Shown here: one piece after another, positions 1 through 10,440 of the stretch
How positions within the stretch are numbered: position 1 is the first letter of the stretch
Layout of the letters: each line of letters begins with the position of its first letter
Assembly: GCA_023229985.1 (NCBI GenBank)
Contig: JALNYF010000011.1
Location: forward strand, 1-44,218
Source: Bacteroidales bacterium
GTDB taxonomy: Bacteria > Bacteroidota > Bacteroidia > Bacteroidales > WCHB1-69
DNA length: 44,218 nt
Reading direction: 5' to 3'
Program-made: the position numbers and the translations under genes
Notes under the pieces: generated by a model
What the model was told of the DNA's origin: nothing
The model's input: only the letters and a program-made list of their open reading frames with translations
The model's database searches: none

Positions 1-367
1 TCTTGAAGTTGTGGCTGTGTTAAATTTATTTGTTCTTAACAAAATAGGAAATAAAATGTCGAAAAATGGGCGTTTTTGCGTTTCATATTATTGATTATCA
101 ATTAGTTTTAATTTGAAGTCACCTTTATTACGCAACGAATTTGCGAAGGCGGCGGGATTTGTGGCTTCGGTCAGACATATTGCTTCTGCCGGACATTCCA
201 CCCACCATGGCAGTCGTGATGGCTATTTTATAAAAATTAAAATCCTTCAGATTTCTTATTCATTCTTCAAAAATGTAAGCCTGATAAAATATGAGGCATC
301 GTAATCTACTCAATGCTAATAGATTAATTAATAATTTTTATTATTTACCGGACAATATCCTTTCATA
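1..367. other. Gene-free left edge, degenerate intergenic DNA
   Basis: No convincing gene. A 63-codon open frame at 113-304 has no recognisable domain and lies in a patch (about 110-215) richer in GC than the AT-rich DNA around it, which looks like the remnant of a dispersed repeat. The right part (271-357) resembles a stretch near 30257-30330. The region lies immediately 3' of the minus-strand secA operon. No clear terminator hairpin with a T-run is visible. Confidence 0.5.
271..357. repeat. Degenerate intergenic repeat, copy A
   Basis: Two blocks are shared with 30257-30330. The first is AAATGTAAGCCTGATAAAAT here versus AAATGCAAACCTGATAATAT there. The second reads TTTTTATTATTTACCGGACA here versus TTTTTATTTTTTACCGGACA there. 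The DNA between the blocks differs in length and sequence. Both copies lie just 3' of the last gene of a minus-strand operon. The similarity is visible by eye; family membership and function are unknown. Confidence 0.55.
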
Positions 368-1429
368 TCATTTTCCCTCAGATATAAAACCTACAATTCT
401 GTTTTCCGAAATGCCTCTGTAATCAAAACCTTCTACTATTTCCCCGTTTTCAATCAGGATAAATGTTGGGAAACTTCCGTGTACCATATCAAGTGCCAAA
501 AACGGACTAATTTTCCTGAATTCATAAGCGTTGGTTTTCGTCTCTTTAATGAATTTGGAAATAGAGGGGTCTGATCCCCAAATCAATACTTTTAACTGCA
601 TCGGATCCAAATTGTTACGCTCAAAAATAGTCCGTAACAATTCGCTACTTTGTTTGCAGTATTTACAACCCGAGGAATAAACTGCAACCACATATCGCCC
701 GTTGTCCATGGATAATCGGCCCGTGTCTTTGTTGAAAGTGACCGTGTCTTTTATTTTATCATATTGAATATCATTTAGCTGTAAATAAAATGAAGAATCA
801 GTATAGGCTTGTTCATAGATCTGTGTCATGACGTATTCATTTTTTGAAAAGAGTTTGTTCAAAAAATAATTGGGTGGGAACAAAATGAAACAAACCAAAA
901 GTGTGACAATCGAAGAGGCGGTAATACTCCATGTTTTAAACTTTTTGGAATAATCCTCCCACGCAAATAGCTGAAAATGAGATTTTTCGGATTCATCTTT
1001 TTTATTTTTTATTCCGATACGCGGTTGCTTCGGATTTTTAATAAAAAACAATAAAGCGATAATGAATAAATTTTTAAAGATGGAACTAATGGGCGTAATC
1101 GGGATCAGGTCGCCGAAGCAATGGCAGTTGGCATCGTTGCGAAAAGCAGCAACAATTGCCAAAAAAACAGTGAACCCCATCATCATCAGCATAGATGTCC
1201 ACCAAGTTTGTTTGTAAAAAAACTTGAAGAGCAGAGCAACGCCGAGCAACATCTCAAAAGCAATGATGCACCGTGCGGCAATGGCTGTCAGGGAGAGGTT
1301 TAGAAATTGAAAACTAAAAATATATATCTCGAAGTTGTCAATGGAAAGTAATTTTAGAACGGCAGCCACGATAAACATAACTCCAACTAACATACGAACG
1401 ATTGACTGAATGATTTGTAATCCTTTCAT
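368..1429 (-). CDS. BT_3928-type DoxX/MauE membrane protein with C-terminal thioredoxin-like domain
   Basis: A 353-residue inner-membrane protein, probably a thiol-redox factor facing the periplasm. Residues 1-130 hold four hydrophobic segments of the DoxX/MauE type and a CHCFG motif (Cys102, Cys104). Another membrane helix lies at about 168-185. The C-terminal part is thioredoxin-like, with a CxxC pair at Cys255/Cys258 in SSGCKYC. This layout matches the family known from Bacteroides as BT_3928. MauE-type proteins pass reducing equivalents across the membrane to thioredoxin-like partners, so a role in periplasmic disulfide handling is a fair inference. It is the last gene of an operon with secA and a double ABC ATPase, six bases after the ATPase gene. 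Its place behind secA fits a link to exported-protein folding, but that is not proven. Confidence 0.82.
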   Translation of the reverse strand: MKGLQIIQSIVRMLVGVMFIVAAVLKLLSIDNFEIYIFSFQFLNLSLTAIAARCIIAFEMLLGVALLFKFFYKQTWWTSMLMMMGFTVFLAIVAAFRNDANCHCFGDLIPITPISSIFKNLFIIALLFFIKNPKQPRIGIKNKKDESEKSHFQLFAWEDYSKKFKTWSITASSIVTLLVCFILFPPNYFLNKLFSKNEYVMTQIYEQAYTDSSFYLQLNDIQYDKIKDTVTFNKDTGRLSMDNGRYVVAVYSSGCKYCKQSSELLRTIFERNNLDPMQLKVLIWGSDPSISKFIKETKTNAYEFRKISPFLALDMVHGSFPTFILIENGEIVEGFDYRGISENRIVGFISEGK

Positions 1430-1435
1430 AATAAA

Positions 1436-3160
1436 CTATTTAAGCGTTGGTATTGCATTGATTAATTTGCGGGTGTAATCGGTTTGCGGGTTTTGATAGA
1501 CGGTGTCGGCTTCGTTGAGTTCGATTATACAGCCGTTTTGCATGATTGCCATTCTGTCGGACATAAACTTCACAACCGACAAATCGTGAGATATAAATAT
1601 ATAGGTAAGGTGAAATTCTTTTTTAAGTTCATTGAGTAGGTTGAGGACTTGGGCTTGCACGGACACGTCGAGGGCGGAAACGGATTCGTCGCAGATGATA
1701 AATTTAGGGTTCACTGCGAGGGCGCGGGCGATGGAAATGCGTTGTCGCTGTCCGCCCGAAAACTCGTGTGGGTAGCGATAAAAGTGCGATTCATCTAAGC
1801 CGACTCGTTCCAACAATTCAATGGTTTTTTGTTTGCGCTCTTTGTTATTCTTCCCGATATGATGCACCTCCATCGGCTCAATGAGGGCAGAGCCAATTGT
1901 AATTCTTTGATTAAGAGATGAATATGGATCTTGCAGAATGATTTGCAGTTCTTTGCGAAGCTGTCTCATCTTTTGGTTTGAAAGTCGGGTGATATTTTCG
2001 TTTCGGTAAAAAATCTCTCCGGCATCTGGCTCTATCAGGCGGATGATGGTTCTTCCCAAAGTCGTTTTGCCGCAGCCGGATTCCCCAACCAAGCCTAAGG
2101 TCTCGCCTTCATAAACATCTATTGAAACATCATTTAAGGCAAAAAGATAATCTCTTTTGGAAAATAGTTTTTCTTTTCGCAAGGGATATTTTTTGCTTAA
2201 ATGTTGAATGCGGAACAACGGCTCCGTGTTATACAATTTCTGATGGACGTTTTGTCGTTCTTCAGTTGATATTTCGTAAAAAGAGATGAATGGATTTTGA
2301 TTATTTTCGTGAGCAGTCAAAAAATCTTTCACGATAGGCAGAATTTCCCATCGTCTATCCAAAGAGGGGCGGCAAGCTAAAAGTCCCTGTGTATAAGGGT
2401 GTTGTGGATTTTTAAAAAGGTCTTTCACGTTGCCTTCTTCTACAATTTTCCCTTTAAAAAGCACAAGTACGCGGTCGGCGATTTGCGCAACAACGCCTAA
2501 ATCGTGGGTAATGAAGATGACGCTCATTCCGTATTTAACCTGTAAACTTTTGATAAGTTCGAGGATTCCCTTTTGCACGGTCACATCCAAGGCGGTGGTA
2601 GGTTCGTCGGCGATGAGGATGTCGGGGTTGCAGCTCATTGCCATGGCAATCATGACCCGTTGTTTCTGACCGCCGGAAAGTTCGTGGGGATAAGCCATAA
2701 AGATTTTGTCGGGGCGGGGGAGCATGACCTCTTGAAAGATCTCAAGGACGCGGGTTTTGGCCTCTTTTTTGGAAAGGTTTGTATGTAATAAAATGGCTTC
2801 GGTAATCTGTTCGCCGCAGCGGATGACGGGGTTCAGCGAGGTCATGGGTTCTTGGAAAATCATGGCGATGCGGTTGCCGCGAATTTTGCGTAACTCTTTT
2901 TCCGTCAGGTTAGTCAAATCCTTTTCTTCACCGGTTTGTTCGTCGGTAAAAAAGATATTTCCGTTTGTAATTTGCGATTTTTTTTCATCTATCAGGTGCA
3001 TAACGGATAAGGCGGTCACCGATTTTCCGGAGCCGGATTCGCCGACAATACCGATTGTTTCGCCTTTATTCAGCTGAAAAGAGAGGTGATGTAAAATGGG
3101 ATTCCATTCGGTATCACGTTTCAAATTCAGGGAAAAGTCCGATACGCGCAGGATAGTCAT
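1436..3160 (-). CDS. Double ABC ATPase of the dipeptide/oligopeptide (DppD-DppF) type
   Basis: A 574-residue cytoplasmic protein made of two complete ABC ATPase domains in tandem, like GsiA or YejF. Domain 1 has Walker A GESGSGKS (residues 40-47), signature LSGGQKQR and Walker B ILIADEPTT. Domain 2 has Walker A GESGCGKTT, signature FSGGQRQR and Walker B FIICDESVSALD. The short stretch after each ATPase core matches the oligopeptide-transporter C-terminal extension. It should power a peptide or related importer, but no permease or binding protein is encoded nearby, so its membrane partners are elsewhere. The gene starts three bases after the secA stop and is followed six bases later by the DoxX/thioredoxin gene, so the three are very probably cotranscribed. 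Substrate cannot be read from the sequence. Confidence 0.9.
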   Translation of the reverse strand: MTILRVSDFSLNLKRDTEWNPILHHLSFQLNKGETIGIVGESGSGKSVTALSVMHLIDEKKSQITNGNIFFTDEQTGEEKDLTNLTEKELRKIRGNRIAMIFQEPMTSLNPVIRCGEQITEAILLHTNLSKKEAKTRVLEIFQEVMLPRPDKIFMAYPHELSGGQKQRVMIAMAMSCNPDILIADEPTTALDVTVQKGILELIKSLQVKYGMSVIFITHDLGVVAQIADRVLVLFKGKIVEEGNVKDLFKNPQHPYTQGLLACRPSLDRRWEILPIVKDFLTAHENNQNPFISFYEISTEERQNVHQKLYNTEPLFRIQHLSKKYPLRKEKLFSKRDYLFALNDVSIDVYEGETLGLVGESGCGKTTLGRTIIRLIEPDAGEIFYRNENITRLSNQKMRQLRKELQIILQDPYSSLNQRITIGSALIEPMEVHHIGKNNKERKQKTIELLERVGLDESHFYRYPHEFSGGQRQRISIARALAVNPKFIICDESVSALDVSVQAQVLNLLNELKKEFHLTYIFISHDLSVVKFMSDRMAIMQNGCIIELNEADTVYQNPQTDYTRKLINAIPTLK

Positions 3161-3163
3161 GCT

Positions 3164-6940
<3,777 letters not shown>

Positions 6941-6965
6941 AATTTACATATTATAATTAAGGCGG

Positions 6966-6973
6966 CAAAGATA
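6966..6973 (-). promoter_or_regulatory. -7 box for the secA operon
   Basis: Reads TATCTTTG on the minus strand, matching the Bacteroidota sigma-ABfr -7 consensus TAnnTTTG, 25 bases upstream of the secA ATG. No clear TTTG -33 box is seen. It suggests secA is transcribed separately from mutY. Confidence 0.65.
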
Positions 6974-7013
6974 CAAAAGATTTTTTGAAGAATCTGATTA
7001 TTATGACAGATTT

Positions 7014-8072
7014 TCAGATTATCGTTATGTTGCTTTTTAACTCGCCAAGTCTCATCATAAAACGTTCGGTAATTTTGGCAACCGGGAATTTTTTAAAATC
7101 TTTCAGATCGATAACGATTTGATTTTGAGTTAATTTCGGTATTTTTGTTACCGGTAAAACAAAAAATTTTGCAAAAATATTTCGGTGGGTCAAAATGTGT
7201 TTGGTTTCCCACGCCATTTTCGGGTCATCTTCGCAAACAATGTTTTGTTGTTGAATGAATGAATGAATATCAAATTCTGCAGTGGGCGTTTCCACTAATG
7301 GCAACTCATAGAGGTTATTCCAAATATCGTTTGCGGTGCGTTGCTGAATCACCGTTTTTTGTTGATGAATAAAGAACAAGTAGTTAAAATACCGATTTTT
7401 GATAGTAATGTTATGTTGTTTAAAGGGCAGATTTTCAACTTGTTGATGGATGGAAGCGAAGCAAGATGATTGAAAGGGGCAGTTTTCGCAATGCGGATGT
7501 TGCGGGGTACATTGTGTTGCGCCCATTTCCATCATGGCTTGATTAAAAGTTCCGGCTTCATCGGGTAGTATTAGCGTCCGGCACTTTTCAACAATAAATT
7601 TTCGGGTTTTATTAAGGGCAATGTTGTCAAAAATTCCGAAATACCGGCTGATAAAACGGAGCACATTTCCGTCGATGGCGGGGTAGGGGAGGTTGAAGGC
7701 GATGGAAGCGATGGCGGCGGCGGTGTAGTCACCAATACCTTTCAGTTTGCGGATTTCATCATAATGGTGTGGAAAAATCCCAAGATGTTCATTCGCAATA
7801 GTTTGTGCGGCAACGTGCATATTTCTTGCGCGGGAATAGTAGCCCAATCCCTGCCACACTTTCAATACTTCGGATTCGGGCGCGGCGGCTAAGGCGTTCA
7901 CATTGGGAAAATGTGCAATGAAATTGTGATAATAATCGATTCCTTGAACTACTCGCGTTTGTTGCAAAATAACTTCGGATACCCAGATTTTGTATGGGTC
8001 CGTTTCATTGCGCCAAGGTAACTTTCGCTTGTTTTCTTCAAACCATTGAAGAAGGATATGGGCAAAAGTCAT
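7014..8072 (-). CDS. mutY: A/G-specific adenine DNA glycosylase
   Basis: Removes adenine mispaired with 8-oxoguanine in base-excision repair. The 352-residue protein has the full MutY layout. Catalytic Glu33 lies in WVSEVILQQT; the helix-hairpin-helix LKGIGDYTAAAIASIAF (110-126) is followed by catalytic Asp134 in PAIDGN. The iron-sulfur loop has Cys188, Cys195, Cys198 and Cys204 with the expected C-x6-C-x2-C-x5-C spacing. The C-terminal 140 residues match the NUDIX-like domain that reads 8-oxoG. The gene starts eight bases after the OmpA-like gene on the same strand and probably shares its transcript. Length is normal for the family and nothing is missing. Confidence 0.96.
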   Translation of the reverse strand: MTFAHILLQWFEENKRKLPWRNETDPYKIWVSEVILQQTRVVQGIDYYHNFIAHFPNVNALAAAPESEVLKVWQGLGYYSRARNMHVAAQTIANEHLGIFPHHYDEIRKLKGIGDYTAAAIASIAFNLPYPAIDGNVLRFISRYFGIFDNIALNKTRKFIVEKCRTLILPDEAGTFNQAMMEMGATQCTPQHPHCENCPFQSSCFASIHQQVENLPFKQHNITIKNRYFNYLFFIHQQKTVIQQRTANDIWNNLYELPLVETPTAEFDIHSFIQQQNIVCEDDPKMAWETKHILTHRNIFAKFFVLPVTKIPKLTQNQIVIDLKDFKKFPVAKITERFMMRLGELKSNITII

Positions 8073-8080
8073 ATTTTGAA

Positions 8081-9091
8081 TTAGTTAGCGTCAATAATTT
8101 GGAATAATTCGTCCAATTTTGGGGTTAAGATAATTTCGGTTCGGCGATTTTTGGCTCTGGCTTGAGGGGTATTGCTTTCATCTAACGGGAAAAACTCGCC
8201 TCTGCCGGATGCTGAAATACGTTTCGGGTCAATCTTGCCGGAGGCAAGGAGAATTTTGACTACGGAGGTGGCGCGCATGACACTCAAATCCCAATTATCT
8301 TTTACCTGTCCTGAACCAGTGAAGGGAACATTGTCGGTATGTCCTTCAATCAGAACATTGATATCTGCTTCCGATTCCAGCACTTTTGCCAATTCCTGAA
8401 TGGCTTTTTTCCCCTGACTTTCCACTTCCCAGCGGGCAGACGCAAACAACAATTTTTCGTCCATGGAAACATATACTTTTCCGTTGCGTTGCTCTACTTT
8501 CAAACCGCTGCCTTCAAAACTCTTTAAAGCATTGCTGACTTTATCTTTTAAGGCTTTTACCTCTTTGTCTTTTTGAGTTAAAATATTTTGTAATTCGGTC
8601 AGATTGGCGGAATAAAGATTCAGGGAATCTTCTTTTGCAGACAATTCTTCGGCTTGTTCGTTCAAACGAACTTGCAAGGCTTGCAATTCTCGCTCTTTGT
8701 TATCCAATTGCGACTTGATACTGTCTAAATTGCCGGTCAATTCATTGATTACCGATGAGTTATCCCTGTTCATTCTCACAATCTCTTTTACTAAATCATC
8801 GTAGTCTTTTTTTGCCTTGGCATAATCCTGCTCAGATTGTTGAAGCTTGTGCGTCAAACTCAACGTGTCTTGTTTTAATTGCTCAACTTTGTTTTTTAAT
8901 GTCGTCAATTCTTTGTCCAAATCCCTACTTTTGTTCTGACAATCTGATAGCTCATTGGTTGCGAATAACTTATCGCTGGTGCAGTCGTTATATTTTTTCT
9001 CTAATTCCATGTATTTCTGCTTGGTTACGCAACCGGAAAAGAAAATGGAAATAACGGTTATTACGCTGATTAAATATAGGGTCTTCTTCAT
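8081..9091 (-). CDS. OmpA-family lipoprotein with long coiled coil
   Basis: A 336-residue envelope protein that probably tethers the outer membrane to peptidoglycan. The N-terminus is a lipoprotein signal with lipobox FSGC. Residues about 25-190 are a continuous heptad-rich coiled coil (many Leu, Lys, Glu, Asp). The C-terminal 140 residues are an OmpA/MotB peptidoglycan-binding domain, with LFASARWEVESQGKKAI, IEGHTDNVPF and the SASGRGE...AKNRRTEI block that contains the diaminopimelate-binding residues. This lipoprotein plus coiled coil plus OmpA-C layout is common in Bacteroidales. A TATCTTTG promoter box lies 30-37 bases upstream. It is the first gene of a probable pair with mutY. Confidence 0.9.
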   Translation of the reverse strand: MKKTLYLISVITVISIFFSGCVTKQKYMELEKKYNDCTSDKLFATNELSDCQNKSRDLDKELTTLKNKVEQLKQDTLSLTHKLQQSEQDYAKAKKDYDDLVKEIVRMNRDNSSVINELTGNLDSIKSQLDNKERELQALQVRLNEQAEELSAKEDSLNLYSANLTELQNILTQKDKEVKALKDKVSNALKSFEGSGLKVEQRNGKVYVSMDEKLLFASARWEVESQGKKAIQELAKVLESEADINVLIEGHTDNVPFTGSGQVKDNWDLSVMRATSVVKILLASGKIDPKRISASGRGEFFPLDESNTPQARAKNRRTEIILTPKLDELFQIIDAN

Positions 9092-9120
9092 AATTTAATT
9101 CTTTTGTGGATTAAAACTTG

Positions 9121-9128
9121 CAAAGATA
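9121..9128 (-). promoter_or_regulatory. -7 box for the OmpA-like/mutY unit
   Basis: TATCTTTG on the minus strand, 29 bases upstream of the OmpA-like start codon. It matches the Bacteroidota -7 consensus. Confidence 0.65.
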
Positions 9129-9228
9129 CAACGGTTTTAAGTCTAAAAAGTTCTGTTTACCAATTTTTTATGCACTTATGCATGTGAATAATTTTTGGTA
9201 AATTATATATTAGTTGTGATTTTTTCAG

Positions 9229-9236
9229 TACTTTTG
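9229..9236 (+). promoter_or_regulatory. -7 box for the ECF sigma factor gene
   Basis: TACTTTTG, a match to TAnnTTTG, 25 bases before the ATG at 9262. A well spaced -33 box is not obvious. The housekeeping-type box suggests the sigma gene is at least partly transcribed by the primary sigma factor. Confidence 0.6.
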
Positions 9237-9261
9237 CGACTAATATGAAAATTTTGCAAAA

Positions 9262-9765
9262 ATGGGACGAGAAACCGGCAATGATGGATTTGTTTCAATG
9301 GTAGATGAGAATAAGAAAATCATCTATAAAATTCTGCATCTATACACAAATAGTGCTGATTTACAGAGAGATTTGGAACAGGAAATTCTTCTTCAACTCT
9401 ATTTGTCTTTCCCAAAATTCAAAAATGAATCAAAGATTTCTACATGGATTTATCGGGTTGCTTTGAATACTGCCATTTCATTTTTGCGTAAGGAGAGAAA
9501 ATATAGCGCTAATAATGTCTCTTATGACCAATCGGTTTTTGAAATTGCCGACCATACCGAAAATTCAGCTTTCGGAGAACATCTAAAATTGCTTTATCGA
9601 CAAATTGATGGAATGAATAATTTCGATAAAGCATTGTTATTATTATACTTAGATGATAAATCTCATCGCGAAATTTCTCAAATTATGGGTATTTCCGAGA
9701 GCAATGTCGGGACAAAAATCAACCGTCTCAAACTAAAATTAAAAGAAAAGAATACTAATTTATAA
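9262..9765 (+). CDS. ECF-type RNA polymerase sigma factor
   Basis: A 167-residue sigma-70 family factor of the extracytoplasmic-function type. Region 2 is at about residues 15-80 (DLEQEILLQLYLSFPKF, then STWIYRVALNTAISFLRKER). Region 4 is at about 110-160 (FDKALLLLYLDDKSHREISQIMGISESNVGTKINRLKLKLKEK) and carries the helix-turn-helix. The ATG at 9262 gives a normal region 2 leader; a second ATG at 9298 is possible. The next gene starts ten bases downstream and encodes a membrane protein of the kind usually paired with such factors, so the two probably form a sigma/partner unit. Confidence 0.92.
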   Translation: MGRETGNDGFVSMVDENKKIIYKILHLYTNSADLQRDLEQEILLQLYLSFPKFKNESKISTWIYRVALNTAISFLRKERKYSANNVSYDQSVFEIADHTENSAFGEHLKLLYRQIDGMNNFDKALLLLYLDDKSHREISQIMGISESNVGTKINRLKLKLKEKNTNL

Positions 9766-9775
9766 ATATTGTATT

Positions 9776-10384
9776 ATGGAATTAGAAGATTTAAAACAGC
9801 AATGGCAAGCTCAAGAGCAGAAGCTGAACGATCACTTGAATTTGAATAAGGAAATTCTGAAACAAGTTAGTTTCAGTCGCGTGAATTCTACTTTTAAATA
9901 TATGGGAGTAGCAGAATTTCTCAATTTGGTCGTTCTTTTAGGCGTTATCATCGTTTACAGCAGTTTTTCCATTTCCTCCGTTGGACAACCCGTTTATTTT
10001 TGGTCAGGGATTGCAACTATTTTAATATCAGTAATTTATCTTGTTTTATCATCCATTGAGTGGGTAGGCTATCTCCAGATTACCTCTTCCAACGACACTG
10101 TCCTGAAAAAACAAAAAGCCGTTTTGGTGCAAATGAAAAGAGTGGGGCAATTCTTTGTTTTTGAAGTCGCTCTCGGCCTGCTTTTTATCGTCACCGCAAC
10201 CCCGATGTTCTTAAAGTTGAAACAAGTTGACCGATGGATGGATAATCTATCTGTCTATTTCTTATCTGTTGCCGTCGCTTCCGTGATTTCGATTGTGCTT
10301 TGTATTGTGATGTATAAATATTACATGAAGAAATTTAAGAACGCCGAAGAAGAACTAAAAGCCATCGAAGAGTATGAGAAATAA
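9776..10384 (+). CDS. Membrane protein, probable partner of the upstream sigma factor
   Basis: A 202-residue protein with a cytoplasmic helical N-terminus (MELEDLKQQWQAQEQKL), then four membrane helices at roughly 45-65, 75-95, 125-145 and 160-185, and a charged C-terminus. Small membrane proteins that begin MELEDLKxxWQ are common directly after ECF sigma genes in Bacteroidetes, which suggests an anti-sigma or sensor role; this is inference from context. It shows no zinc-binding anti-sigma motif (HxxxCxxC) and no FecR domain. Confidence 0.75.
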   Translation: MELEDLKQQWQAQEQKLNDHLNLNKEILKQVSFSRVNSTFKYMGVAEFLNLVVLLGVIIVYSSFSISSVGQPVYFWSGIATILISVIYLVLSSIEWVGYLQITSSNDTVLKKQKAVLVQMKRVGQFFVFEVALGLLFIVTATPMFLKLKQVDRWMDNLSVYFLSVAVASVISIVLCIVMYKYYMKKFKNAEEELKAIEEYEK

Positions 10385-10440
10385 AAACCAATCAATCAAT
10401 AATTAATTAAATTACAGAGTATCAATTAAAATTAGAAAAA

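Noticed and set aside
113..304. 63-residue open frame at the left edge
   Set aside because: No promoter, domain or sensible composition; lies in a GC-rich remnant patch and continues through AT-rich repeat DNA. Treated as intergenic.
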